Assembly (NCBI GenBank): GCA_022495005.1
Contig: JAGYXB010001617.1
Span: forward strand, 62,001 to 126,000
Source: Rhyacophila brunnea
Lineage: Eukaryota > Arthropoda > Insecta > Trichoptera > Rhyacophilidae
Reading direction: 5' to 3'
DNA: 64,000 bases
Shown here: positions 13,491 through 24,772 of the stretch, piece after piece
Layout: each line of letters starts with the position of its first letter
Position numbering within the stretch: the stretch's first letter is position 1
Made by a program: the position numbers and the translations under genes
Notes under the pieces: generated by a model
Told to the model about the DNA's origin: nothing
Databases searched by the model: none
Seen by the model: the letters and a program-made list of their open reading frames with translations, nothing else

Positions 13491-14224
13491 AAAAATCGAA
13501 TGGGGTTCGGGACGGGTATATTATGGACACTAGATTTTAACTTAAAAACTTGAAAAGTAGCGTAAGTACATAATATTTTTTCAAAAAAAGAATTAGTCTA
13601 TTTACAAACTTTTGACATAGGTATTAAAAAATTATCAATTTACGACTTTTATCAATAATATGACTAGGTAACTCAAAAACTACATATTTTTGAACCACAT
13701 TTTAGGCATATATTAGCCTGGATACACATAGTTGATCATTAACTCAAAATACCTAAAATGTCGACTCACCAACATTTGGCAGCAAAAGATGAACTAAAAT
13801 AAATATTTTTCAAAAAAATTGGTGCTCAACTGGGAATCAAACTTACGCTAATAATTCTATGACTATCAGCCCTATCAGTCAGGCTATTGAAATCTGAGAA
13901 TAATGTGTGTAAAATATAACAGCCATGTATATTATTATACGCAAAGGTAGATAAGAGTTGTCGTTGCACATCATGAAGTAGACAGTTCGGAGATCTCAAG
14001 GACAAATAGCTTAAAACTACATACAAAAAAGTTGTACTATACCTACAAAGTCAATTATGTTAGTAGAACATTTCAATTATGTTAGTAGAAAGGATACAGT
14101 ATATTATATCCCTCCGCTGCATGATTTTTTTTGAATAATTTTATTTTTTCTTGGTGTCAAAATGCCTCGTGAATGAAGGAAAAATAATATTTTTTTTTTC
14201 GAAAATTACATTAAATTTTGTATA

Positions 14225-14785
14225 TTACTGCGTGGTGTCGCAGATTTACGACATTAAGAAATCTTACATTTCAGTATGACAAAATGCAAAACCAAATTCT
14301 AATGGATTCAAGAAGATGCTGAAAAGCGAAACCCGGGTCGCAAATAACGACTTAAATGGAATAGTACAGAGCTTGAATCCATTAGAATTTAAATTCAAAT
14401 TCCATCAAGTACCTTCGGTCGATAGTATTAATACAAAACCAAATGATAACAATCATAAAAAACTAATGTACACACCTTATTTGATGTGTGATATTTTTTT
14501 TCAACCAATTTCAATCTTCTGTACATTTTTTTTATTTATTTACAAATGCGGATTTTCGCGTACATACGAATTCGTCAACTTTACTGTCAAAGCAGAAATG
14601 CAAAGACTATAATGCAGAAATGCTTTATTTCTTGAAATATCCAAACAAAATCGGTAAAGTAGGATGTTTATGGTAAAACAGTTCTCTAGGCATCGAAAAA
14701 GGATATTACTTGATAATTTACACATATGGTATTGGCTATATCGAAATAGTTTGAAATGTCGCAAATTTGCGACACTATGCAGTAA
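14225..14785. repeat. Inverted-repeat element with GTCGCAAATTTGCGAC-like arms
   Basis: Positions 14225-14255 and 14755-14785 are inverted repeats of 31 bp with four mismatches, starting TTACTGC. Each arm is itself nearly palindromic. Between them lie 500 bp that include the Penelope-like tail repeat (14290-14435). This suggests a non-autonomous DNA element with another element inserted in it; no target duplication is clear. Confidence 0.55.
14290..14435 (+). repeat. Penelope-like tail repeat with degraded hammerhead motif
   Basis: Reads AAGAAGATGCTGAAAAGCGA then AACCCGGGTCGCAAA, followed by the shared TGGAATAGTACA, TTTAAATTCAAATTCCAT, CAAGTACC and GTCGATAGTATTAATAC blocks. It is the direct-strand relative of 41140-41335. 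Two bases of the CTGA core are changed, so this copy would not be expected to cleave. Confidence 0.55.
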
Positions 14786-14919
14786 AGGGATGTTACGTAA
14801 GTATAGTATGCGAATCCCAAATTCAAATATACTTGACTGTTGATAAATTATTTACCTTTGATGTTTTTAAGTTATTTAAATTTATTTGTTTTAAAAAAAT
14901 AGGCCTTAAATATTGAACA

Positions 14920-15480
14920 TATATAACTTGAAAACACCTCATACATAGGTATATACCCACTAGAAAAAATCATATTTGAAAAAATACGATGCTCGGCAGG
15001 ATTTAAACCCGTATAACCACCGGTATCGCGCTAACTGTGCCTAACTAACGAGCCTCCTATCTAATTGCGATAATTTAAACTAGTAAGTCATACATGAAAC
15101 GCTTATCAAATTGCATTATTACTGACTATCGGTTTTTGTGTATTAAATCAAGGAATATTAATTACTTTAATAACTAATCGACGCCCGGCTCTCGCCAAAT
15201 ATTTTAACGTATACTTGAACTTGCTAACAATTTTTAATAAACCATTTAAATTATTCAACGAATAATTCACAATATCTTGAGAATGTAACATTCCATATAT
15301 TGAACATATACCAGTGGTTATACGGGTTCAAACCCGTCGAGTATCGTATTTTTTTCAAATATTTCTAATGGGTATAACCTGAGGTATTTCTGACTTATGT
15401 ATGTTCAATATATTACGGAATGTTACATTGTCAAAATCTTGTGAATTATTCGTTGAATAAAAGAAATGGTTTCTTAAATA
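14920..15480. repeat. tRNA-like repeat family 3, unit plus inverted partial unit
   Basis: The left unit contains, on the minus strand, a tRNA-like core with box B near 14998-15010 and the body blocks GAATATTAATTAC, CGACGCCCGGCTCTC and TTCAACGAATAATTCACAA. From about 15290 to 15480 part of the same unit returns in reverse, including a second box B (GGGTTCAAACCCGTC) facing the other way. The result is an inverted dimer. Related units are at 21070, 28955, 31229, 49850 and 52850. Confidence 0.7.
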
Positions 15481-16069
15481 TTCGTTTGGATACTGATTTA
15501 TTTAATATGATTTGTATTGGAGTAATTTTCAGCAACCAAAATTAAATGATATATCCTGAACCCAAATAGATAGCAGGCAGGTAGGCACATGTCTCTAAAT
15601 TGATCCACTATCAGCAGTTATCGGTGATATCGCCTGGTGCCTCTGAGCGCAACATTTTCAACAAACGATGCGTGATTATGACTAAAGCCAGTTTAACTTT
15701 TGCCATTACATTTAATGTTGCAGCTTTCAATTAATATGAATCGATAAAAATTTATGACCTGCGCTATTGACGGTCCCATATAAGTTCGCTAATTGGGTCA
15801 TTTCATGGCTTCCACTTCTGCACGTTTGGCATTCGTCCCTTTTAAACTATCTCTAGATCTAGTGTAGGGGTATCCAATCGTTTTTATGCCTCGTATCCAT
15901 AACAAAAATAATTTAATCCATCACATTTTCCGATCAAAAAATAATTCGTCAAAAATAATTGAGAGCTTTTTTTGATCTTTTTTCCAAAAATAATTTCTCA
16001 ATACAAGTAGTGAGCTTTTTTATGTTTGGTCAAACCATACCGTCACTCATTTGTGACAGGTGTTTATTC

Positions 16070-16335
16070 CCTTCTCCTTAGTCGTTCCCTCTCTCATAAC
16101 CAAGGACCATGACATTGAAATTTTGTTATCTTTTGATCGACCAAAACTTTCTACCCCTCTCGATCAGCTTCTCTCAAGGCAATGTAATGGCTCCCCTTTT
16201 CCGGCTGCTTTACTTGATTACTCAAAAGATTTTCTTCTGCTTCGTCTTCCCTGAAGTCTATGCAAAACCATCAGTCTCTCCAGTTTTTCTGGTACGCGTC
16301 GAAAATTATGTCCAAAAAACTGCAGAATGTTTATT
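16070..16335 (-). pseudogene. RTE-like retrotransposon, 3' end, degraded
   Basis: Strong nucleotide similarity to 43950-44220 in the same orientation, including CATTGAAATT, CGACCAAAACTTTCTA, CTCTCGATC, CTTCCCTGAAG and CCAGTCTCTCCAG. It covers the C-terminal end of the RT reading frame on the minus strand but is broken by many changes. Confidence 0.7.
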
Positions 16336-16574
16336 ATTATGTATTTAATCGACTAATTCATGTCGTATTCTTACTGAGCTTTTTATTTACTAAACTAGGT
16401 GTTTCAACAAAGTTTTGCCTTATTAATAATTAATATACATTTTATAATTTTATATAATGGAACTGTATATTGAAGGCATTTCTTGAAATGAGAGTTCCAA
16501 GCATTCTTTACCTGTATCATAAAAAATCGTTATAATAATTGTCACGGAAACGTAAGAGTAAGTTTCGCATTTTT

Positions 16575-17115
16575 TGAATGCTTCAGATCTGAAAAGAGAG
16601 TCCATCAGGGATAAATTCTATCATTTGAGTTATTCAATATATATATATATGGATTATCATATAATGCGGAAAACTCTAAATCATTTAGAATTAATAACTT
16701 GAGACTTTCAGATGAAACTACAATAATAATCGCTGATGATGAACGGTAACTCATATAACTGCTACACCAGATAGATGAAGAGAGTCGCAAATACAGCCTT
16801 CTTATTGATAGGAATATGAGTGAGTTAATGGTTATCGTTCGAGATAATCTTCTGGCTGAAGAGATTAAATTCTGAGATCTTTAAAGAGTGGACGAGTTTA
16901 TATAACTTGGATCGGTTATTAGTGGAAAAGGTTGATGAAAATTAAAAATAAGAAGGCACTCAGAAATTGCGAGAAATGCGATGACTACACAATACAATAT
17001 ATAAACGATCGAGGAATTTCAATTACCACTAGGGATATTACACCGAAAGTAATCGTGTATGAAAATTTGTATTTATGCTGTGAACTGTTGTACTGGAGAG
17101 ATATAGTCGTATATC
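16575..17115 (+). pseudogene. RTE-like retrotransposon RT, degraded palm-to-thumb region
   Basis: The plus strand aligns to the RT at 43968-45058: remnants of EKGVRQG (EKRVHQG), LFNIY, NNLR, the catalytic FADDT reduced to a SDETT-like string, EESRKYGLLI (EESRKYSLLI), DEFVYLGS and SGKG. Stops and frame changes are frequent, and both catalytic aspartates' context is lost. It faces away from the fragment at 16070, so the two pieces are either separate insertions or one copy that has been rearranged by inversion. Confidence 0.75.
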
Positions 17116-17454
17116 ATTGAGATCAAGTTCCTGTCTGAAATAAAACACTTAAAAAATAAGAAATGGTACAATATTATGTAATATAAAATGCCGGATTACT
17201 CCGCTTAGCAGCGCTGTACTGCGCTATTTATTAATTCAATATATAAAAAAAATATTCAGATAAAAGGTGTAGAGAATCATTATGTTTTCTACAAAATTGA
17301 TAACAGCTGTTTTTATTCTTATACCTACTGCTAAATAGATATTGTGAAAAAACCAGTTTTTGCGCGCAATTTTTTCCAAGATGGCGGCGTTGTCCGGCGT
17401 GCGTCAAGGTCGAAAACTTAAATTTTTTTATTAGGACCACAAACTTAACTAACA

Positions 17455-17905
17455 AATAATTATAATATGAAAAGAACTTTTTATATACCACGTTTTTTAA
17501 TTTTATGTTACATCATGTAAACTTGACAATTCTATGTATTAATAAAAACTTTTTATTGTACTTAATAGAAGTACTGAATAAATATTATAGAATACAGAAA
17601 TGTCATTTTGACATTTCACATTGATTTCTATAGTAACGCACGTATATATTAATAATCTATTTGCTAGGACCCACTTAGCAGCCAATAATAGTGAGTAGTA
17701 AATATTACTTTTAACGAATTTTTTCCGAAACATACAAAATAGAATTAACTGAAAATGTGTGAAAATTCAATTCATAAGTAATAAAAGAATGCATTGTCGT
17801 CGTGTTCTGATATATTCTAAAAGTTTCAAATATCTAGCTAGTTGGGAAGTTAGTTAAAAATCTTGGACAAACAAGAAAAAATTTGTACTGCACAAGAAAA
17901 AATCT
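17455..17905 (+). repeat. Dispersed repeat of about 450 bp, copy 1
   Basis: Shares long colinear blocks with 25555-25985: GAACTTTTTATATA, AACGCACGTATATATTAATA, TTGCTAGGACC, GAATTAACTGAAAAT, AAAAGAATGCATTG, GTTCTGATATATTCTAAAAG and GGGAAGTTAGT. Both copies are in the same orientation. No coding content or clear termini are visible. Confidence 0.75.
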
Positions 17906-18689
17906 GTACCGGACAAACAAGAATATGAGTTAATAAAAACGTGGTAAAGTATCCAAAAATCAGAACAACCGTACCTTTTGCATGGTAAGCCCACTTTTTC
18001 GGCCCCGCTACAGGACTCTATCTGCAATGCTACACGAACAACGTCTAATTGTTTGATTTTAATGCTATACGTCCATCTCTCGTTGAACTGTGATATGGAG
18101 ACATATAATACGGTCAGTTTATTTGCAATCAACAGTAATCATATTATATTGATGGTATGGCACTAATATAAAAAAAATATTGTAGGTAAATAAAGTTTTA
18201 ATAAAACTGATTGCTTGCGGTAAATAAAACTGCCCGTCATGCCATTTGATGATATTATGTCTAACTAAGGTTTGTTTTTGATTCGATATTTCTCATTCAA
18301 AATACAAAATGATAGGGCTTAGTCAGGCAAAGTGGCTATATTGAGATTGATGTTTCGTTACAGCCCGCACCCTATCTAAAAGATCAATTTCATGACAATA
18401 CATTTTTTTCTGTTATTGCTGAAACACATTTTTATAAGTCGTAGAATAAACCTAATGGAACTAGTAAAAGTCAAAGTGTGCTATACATTTTATTTATTAC
18501 AAATGTGTATAAAGCTTTGGCGAAGGGTAGGTATATATTGAATAAAGGTAGGCTGTGTTACGTTCGATCCTAAGAAGCCTCCAGAGAAAGAAGTATGTAT
18601 CAACATATTTTTTTATAGTTTACAAAAAAATTAAATAAGCCATTTAATCAACATAATATTAGGTCTATACTCTAGGTTAAAACACATTG

Positions 18690-19115
18690 ATAAACGACAT
18701 TGACACGCTGCAAATTTCTCGAATGCCGTAAAGTTGGCCTCGGTTGCTATCAGATCTCGATGACCAATTGGGCCCGTATGAGGACGGACCCTGGCAAACA
18801 GCTCCACTCGTTCGAGTTCCATAAGTGGGCAATCCTAGAGGATGTGTTCAACATCTTGGTGGTCATGCCCGCAGGTACAACTCGGCCCATCTACTATCAA
18901 GCTAAACTCGTGGAGTCTGGCGGCGAAGTTGCCATGGCCGGTGAGGAACTGGCTAATCCAGTGCGAAGGTTGGAGTCTTCTAGTTTGGTGCCTGCAGAAT
19001 ACGTCTGGAAAAAAAACGGTAAGTGTGCCGCCCCTTGGGGGAGGCGGTCCACCTCGCCTGCCATGCCGCAAATGCGGTCTTGTACACAATGTCACTTACG
19101 GTGTGCCTGTAAGGA
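18690..19115 (-). pseudogene. R1/Jockey-type non-LTR retrotransposon, C-terminal end
   Basis: On the minus strand, pieces in several frames form the classic end of an R1-like ORF2: AFAAWQARWTASPKGRHTY, then SHWISQFLTGHGNFAARLHE, then PSCTCGHDHQDVEHIL with its C-C-H pattern, then CPLMELERVELFARVR. Frame breaks at about 18980 and 18833 make it non-functional. The polymerase core is absent, so this is a 5'-truncated relic. Confidence 0.8.
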
Positions 19116-19210
19116 ACCTATGAAATATCGATATTTCTTGGGAATATTTTAATAATTACCTAGTATGGAATCTTAGCCATTATTATATAGATGTTTTAAG
19201 AACAGCATAC

Positions 19211-19501
19211 ATTTAGATCAATGATACTCAACCTTTTTTTTATTCGGGCCAAATACATATATCTGTAAAGTAACGCGGGCCCCATCACTAATGGTATGAC
19301 GAAAAAAATCATGAAACAACCCTTTTTTACAAAACATTTTTGAGATTTTGAAAATTATAAACAAAAGTAATGTGTATCCAAGCGTTTATTTCAAAATTAA
19401 AAATCATGTTCCTGATAATAAATGTGATTCGGGCCGCACATAAAAGCTTAAAGGGCCGCATGTGGCCCGCGGGCCGCAGGTTGAGTATCGCTGATTTAGA
19501 T
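19211..19501. mobile_element. Non-autonomous hAT element with 8-bp target duplication
   Basis: The element spans 19219-19493 (275 bp) and is flanked by perfect 8-bp duplications ATTTAGAT (19211-19218 and 19494-19501). Its ends are imperfect inverted repeats: CAATGATACTCAACCT on the left and, read inwards from the right, CAGCGATACTCAACCTGCGG. Interior blocks rich in GGGCCGC near both ends, the 8-bp duplication and the CA...TG ends fit hAT elements. It has no coding capacity. Confidence 0.85.
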
Positions 19502-19803
19502 ATTTGTATTGATTTATCTGTCAAAAAGCACACACATCCTCCAGTACAAGAACAGTCGCATTGCACTGCATAGTAATAATGATGGCATATTATTCTAATT
19601 TCTTATTGGTGACAAGTCATTTCGTAATATTATCAATTTCTTGAGAAATAAAAAAACTGAGCTCGAATTATTTGGAAAACAAATATTCTTGATTTCGAGA
19701 ATTCTCGAATATCGATAAATGAAAATGTTTTGCATTGAAAAACTGTATTAAATGAAAATACTTTGGCTTTACACTAATGCAATGGACAAAAATAAACCCT
19801 CAT

Positions 19804-20010
19804 CTATTCATCATTATCATCATCAGCCTAAATCTATCCACTGCTGGATGAATGCCTCTCCAGGCTGATTCTACTTCTTCCGGTTCTGTGCGTTGCGTTG
19901 CCACGTACTACCACAGAACTTTACCATTTTATCGATCCAGTGGCCTCTAGGTCTACCTTCCGGACGTTTTGTACCTCTTGGATACCACTGGATGACTAAC
20001 GGATGGTAAC
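19804..20010. repeat. Non-LTR retroelement 3'-tail-like repeat
   Basis: Contains ATCATTATCATCATCAGCCT followed by a TCCACTGCTGGATGAATGCC block, CTCTCCAGG and GGCCTCTAGGTCTACC. This word order is a common dispersed repeat in arthropod genomes, usually at the tail of RTE-type elements read from the reverse strand. I know it by pattern only; no polymerase is attached. Confidence 0.5.
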
Positions 20011-21069
20011 GTCATATCATCATTAACAAGCAGGGCAGCCAATTTTAAATAAAATATATTAATCATTCTTCAAAATACGATTCTGTAATTATTAATTTTT
20101 TTATCATAATATCTACATATTGGTTTATTATTTAATTCAAAATTGAGCACAAGAAAATATTGAATAACCCTGTTTTTGCATAGCGTATTTATTTTAATAA
20201 AATCTGTCGCATTTCCTATCATGCATGTAATGCAAAGTTACATTGTTATTAATAACAAAAACTTACGTTGTTTGTGATAATCTTGCAACATTTATCCCAT
20301 AAAAACAGGTAAAAATCGAACGGTACACGCACAGTGTTTGCCTTAGCCACAAAGATACTATCAGCAAACCTTCGTATCACGCTAGTCGACCCTTGGTTCG
20401 AGGCGTAACCCTTTAGACTCCATAGGAATATATTAATAAGGAAAATATCTAATAAGTATTTTAGAAACAAACCTTACTTCAACACAGAATAAATATAAAC
20501 ATTTTTAAAACACCTCAGGTAACCTCATACCAGAAAATATCTTTGAAAAAAATACGAAACCGGACAAAACTCGACTCACATCTATTAGATTCTGAAAATT
20601 GGGTTTACAACCTTGCCCACTTGTATCCTGCATAATTACAATGAAAAATAAGTTAATATTCATACATTTAAAACGCTTCATAGATTGAGGTTATATTGGC
20701 AATTGGATTTTGTAATTTAAATCAAAGTATCGTTAGTATGTACTTACATTGATTCCTAACCAATGTCAGGATCTCTCCATTTTTTTTTTAAATCTTAACG
20801 TACTATACTTGCAATTGCTAATAATATTGGTAATGAACTTTTTTTTTTAATCAATGGATAATTAACAAGATTTAAGAAAGTAATATTCTGTATTTTCCTC
20901 CGATCAACGACACAGCCGACTGTATTCAGGCCGTGGCACTGAATTGCAATTTACGACGGTATTGCTGGTTATTGGGTATCTTCAAATTCAATGCAGTAAC
21001 CTATTCGAAATACTTGAAAATTTCCGATTGCATATTTTTTCAAATTACTTGAATATGCAACAATAATGA

Positions 21070-21500
21070 TTTTCTTCAACGAATAATTCACAAGATTTAA
21101 CAATGTAGCATTCTAATTATTGAACATACATAATTTTGAAAACACATATATTATAACCAATAGAAAAAAAATCCTTTTTTGAAAAAAGTAAGACACACAG
21201 CAGGAATCAAACCTGCATATCTTCCCCAATACAAACACAAAAGCCGATCGCCAATAGTAATTCAATTTGGACAACGCTTCAGAGAATATTAAGAGCCATC
21301 AGTTAAAATTTGTCGCAATTAAGTATGACGCCTATAGCATAATGGTATATGTGCATGGGCGCGAAACCCGAGAGATGTAGTTTCGATTCTTGCTGGGTGA
21401 CTTTTTTTTTTCAAAAAAAGATTTTTTCTAATGGTTATAATATAATATACTCGTATATATAAGTGTTTTCAAAATTATGTATGTTAAACATTTTATTATA
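21070..21500. repeat. tRNA-like repeat family 3, inverted dimer
   Basis: Two arms of about 110 bp face each other: about 21118-21232 and 21380-21495. Each carries a tRNA-type box B, CAGGAATCAAACCTGC on the left (minus-strand promoter) and TTTCGATTCTTGCTGG on the right (plus-strand). The outer end has TTCAACGAATAATTCACAAG, shared with the family at 15240, 31229 and 50210. The transcript of the whole region would fold into a long hairpin. Confidence 0.7.
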
Positions 21501-21510
21501 TTGCGTTCGA

Positions 21511-21686
21511 AGTATGAGCAATAAATGGCACTACCATAGTTTCAAGTTTCATATTATTATGGCCTGAATATAGTAATCCTTAAGTTATTGTATCAGAAAG
21601 TATGAGCAATAAATAGCACTACCATGGTTTCAAGTTTCATATTATTATGGCCTGAATATGGTAATCCTTAAGTTATTCTATCTGAA
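21511..21686 (+). repeat. Two-copy tandem duplication, 88-bp unit
   Basis: The unit starting AGTATGAGCAATAAATRGCA begins at 21511 and again at 21599, with only a few differences between copies (for example GGCACTACCATAG versus AGCACTACCATGG). It is a simple direct duplication beside the SINE-like dimer. No function is evident. Confidence 0.85.
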
Positions 21687-22468
21687 ATGTATACTCCCTG
21701 GGGATGATAAATTTTTCGTATTCGGAGTTTTTTTTAATAGTAGGTGTACGTACCTGTGATAATATAACGTATGTTGTTGTAAATTGACTATATTTTTAAT
21801 AATATTATGAATTATTATCTAGTTGCTTACAAAACGTGTTTAGAATACTCAGGGCTTTAGGGCGTCAAAATGGTTCGTTTACTTAGAACTATCCCTTACG
21901 CCAGCTCTCCGTTCTTCCGCCGGGGCGCGGACGTCCCAACGCCGGCGCAGGCTGTTTGGTTAGGCATTCGCGGCACGTAGCCGTCCACTAAATTAGGCGC
22001 AGCTTAGCCTTGTAGACTTGAAAACTTGAGCGCGAAATATTACGTTGTGCGAAAATTCAAAAAAGTGTTGCCAACGGTCAGTTGCAAAAAATCACTATAT
22101 TTATAGTCAAAGATAACAATATGATACTCGTATTATATAAGAGAAGAAAGAATTTATTTTATAATATTTTAAAATGAATTTTATATTTCAGATAGTATAC
22201 TAAAGTATAGTATACTATAGTATAGTATAAGATAGTATAGTGTATAGTTATGTTTATAATTAGGTATAAATTAAATGAATATTACAATTAAATTGATCAT
22301 AATTAAATATATTCAGAATCAGTTGAAAAAAGGTTGAATAATGAAGTCAAACATTATAAAAGTAGTGATTATGTATTATGATAGAAAAAAACACTTCCAT
22401 ATTTCTGAAAGGTTAATAAAAGCAAAATGGCTTCTGTCTATTACTTACACATTGATAATATTATTGAT

Positions 22469-22533
22469 AAAAGTATATCGTTTTTTATGCGTATATTATA
22501 TTATAATATGCGCATAAAAAACGATATACTTTT
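22469..22533. repeat. Perfect short hairpin, 23-bp arms
   Basis: Positions 22469-22491 and 22511-22533 are perfect reverse complements; the 19-bp loop is itself a nearly perfect AT palindrome, so pairing could extend almost to the centre. It could form a cruciform or RNA hairpin. No microRNA-like mature arm can be argued from one sequence. Confidence 0.85.
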
Positions 22534-22752
22534 GAGAGGTTTTTAATTTTAGAAATTGTTTTTTTTATCTGTTTCTTTTCTTAAGTAATAAGCTTTTTAC
22601 AGTATTGTATTATAGTATTACATTGCTTTATAAACGATAATATTAATTTTAATGTATTCATCGTCAGTGAGTATTTACCATTGGTGAGTGCGCATAATGT
22701 GTGAAGATGCCAAAAGGCGATATTGAGTTTACTGTGGTACCTTGACCATTGA

Positions 22753-23134
22753 TTAAGGTGACGCATCAGTGAAACGCCAAATAATTTTCAACTGTACGCG
22801 CGACAAAATTTTGGACTCGCTGCCATTCAGTGAGAGAATGTTGACCCAGAAACACGTCACTTTGCTGCGTGATGGCGACGGGTCAATTAATTCTAAAATC
22901 GTGTAAAGATTACTAAAAACGTTACCCATTTACTTTTAAAAGAAAACATGTCAATGAATATATTATTATTGTTACTAATAGAACAATTAATAGAACATAA
23001 AATGGACGTATGTTGGATTTATATGACAAATAATATTTCGTTTGACAGGCGTCATTTTCACCCGCCACCCGCAATCCGCGCATCGCCTAGCAACGATCTT
23101 TTTAGACCGTGCCTCAACTAATGCATGGCCTTAA
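22753..23134 (+). mobile_element. TTAA-flanked MITE (piggyBac-like), copy 1
   Basis: A 382-bp unit bounded by TTAA on both sides, with short inverted ends: TTAAGGTGACGCAT on the left and, read inwards from the right, TTAAGGCCATGCAT. Copy 2 at 54018-54400 is nearly identical through its length and has the same TTAA boundaries; a third, reversed and decayed, is at about 57569-57930. TTAA target duplication is the hallmark of piggyBac transposases. No coding capacity. Confidence 0.8.
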
Positions 23135-24049
23135 ATTTAAAAAAAGAAAATATTTAGTTTAATTTCAACATTTCAGAGAGTAACTGTTGTGAATTTTAAA
23201 AATGGAGAAAAGTGCTTTAGTTGTTTTTAATCTACTTAAATAATATATTCTCAAAAGATGTCGTTTGTTATTATTAAATTCTATGTTATGGCAATTAATA
23301 TATCTCTAATTATAAATAATTATTTAAATACTGATATAAGATAGGTACTAAAAAATGTCTATAAGTAAATGATTATTGTTCTTAATACAAAAAAATGATT
23401 AATTTAAGTGTTGAAAAAATGAATAAATGGTTTTGTTGATTTAAAAAATTACCACGTCAACTTTTATTCTAAAATGTACATCGATTCGTTTCGAATCAAT
23501 TTTCATCGTATCCAGCGGAAATATCAATAAGGTAATTGTATTGATAATGGCCAACCTCCATTAGGGGATGGAACGATAAGTAGAATTTATAGCAGATGCA
23601 CTTTTTATTCATAATTTATAGTGTTGTATTTGAAGAAAAAAACGCTATTTGGTCCATATTAATGCGAAGGCAACACCGAAAGGGATACCGCTTTAATGCG
23701 ACTCGGGTTCAGAAGTGACGCAGCGTGCGGGCGTTACATTATCGCGGATTTTGGCGAAATTTTAATATTCTTTGGCGGATGTGGCGATTTTTAAGCAGGA
23801 CGTGAATGTGATGTTAATATCAACAGTAATAAAGAGATTTTCGCAGAAAGGCTACTAAAATTAAAGCAATTATTTAGTAAAACCGTATGAACTAGAGTCG
23901 TTATAAGTATTAAACTTCGTGCAGACGTTTACTATTGAGGCGAAGAATTCTTCTCTGATATTCTATATTTTAAGAATGGCGAAGGGTGGAGGTAAGCTGT
24001 TAAGATTCAACATAAATAGAGCACATTAGTGACATAAATAGTGCACATA

Positions 24050-24466
24050 GAAAAACTAAGACCCGGCTCTATAAAACCGTCATACGCACAGTCGTTGCAT
24101 ACGGGTGCGAGTCATGGACGCTAAATATGAAAGCAGCTGAAATGGTGGACTGCTTTGAGAGAAAGATCCTAAAGCTATACGGACCCATGAATGATGGTGG
24201 GGAGTGGAGAATAAGGTACAACACGGAACTATATCGCTTATACCAAGATTCAAAAAAAGTCCAGAGGTTAAACTGGGCAGGCCATGAGTCACGGATACCG
24301 AAGAAGATCCTCGAAGGAAACCCAGGGGGAAAAAGCCAGTGAGAAAGCCACGAACACGATGGGGTGACAACATTACAAAAGATGACAACCAGCTGCTAAA
24401 AATCATGAACTGGAAAAGACGTGCGGAGGACCGTTCCGGCTGGAGGACGGTGGTGGAGGAGGCCAG
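24050..24466 (+). pseudogene. Non-LTR retrotransposon RT, C-terminal remnant
   Basis: Plus-strand translation gives KTRLYKTVIRTVVAYGCE with SWTLN, then FERKILKLYGPMNDGGEWR, RYNTELYRLY, LNWAGHESRIP and, after a frameshift near 24340, RKPRTRWGDNI, WKRRAEDRSGWRTVVEEA. This is the post-catalytic region of an endonuclease/RT polyprotein, paralogous to 9478-10086 but not a close copy. It is interrupted at 24467 by a foldback element. Confidence 0.85.
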
Positions 24467-24772
24467 TGGGTCTATTCTATACTTATCGAACACTAAATTG
24501 ATAAATAGTATCAAACTTAGGGTAGGTTTGTATTAAAATATTAGCACTTATTGTAACAATTACACGAAACTGGTTTTTATTGATGCAATAAGTGCGATAT
24601 TTTAACAGCAGCAAGATAGGTGCTGTTAAAATATAGCACTTATTGCAACAATAAAAACCAGCTTCGTGTAATTGTTACAATAAGTGCTAATATTTTGATA
24701 CAAACCTACCCTAAGTTTGATAATATTTATCACTTTATCACTTTAGCGGTCGATAAGCATAGAATAGACCCA
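24467..24772. mobile_element. Foldback element, 306 bp, nearly all stem
   Basis: The two halves (about 24467-24610 and 24615-24772) are reverse complements over most of their length, starting TGGGTCTATTCTAT and ending with its complement, with a loop of only about 10 bases near 24612-24622. Short indels distinguish the arms. CAG precedes the left end and follows the right end, a possible 3-bp target duplication. It interrupts the RT reading frame near its end. Confidence 0.8.

Noticed and set aside
20249..20470. 73-codon minus-strand frame as an extra exon
   Set aside because: No family resemblance, and it is on the opposite strand to the only gene.
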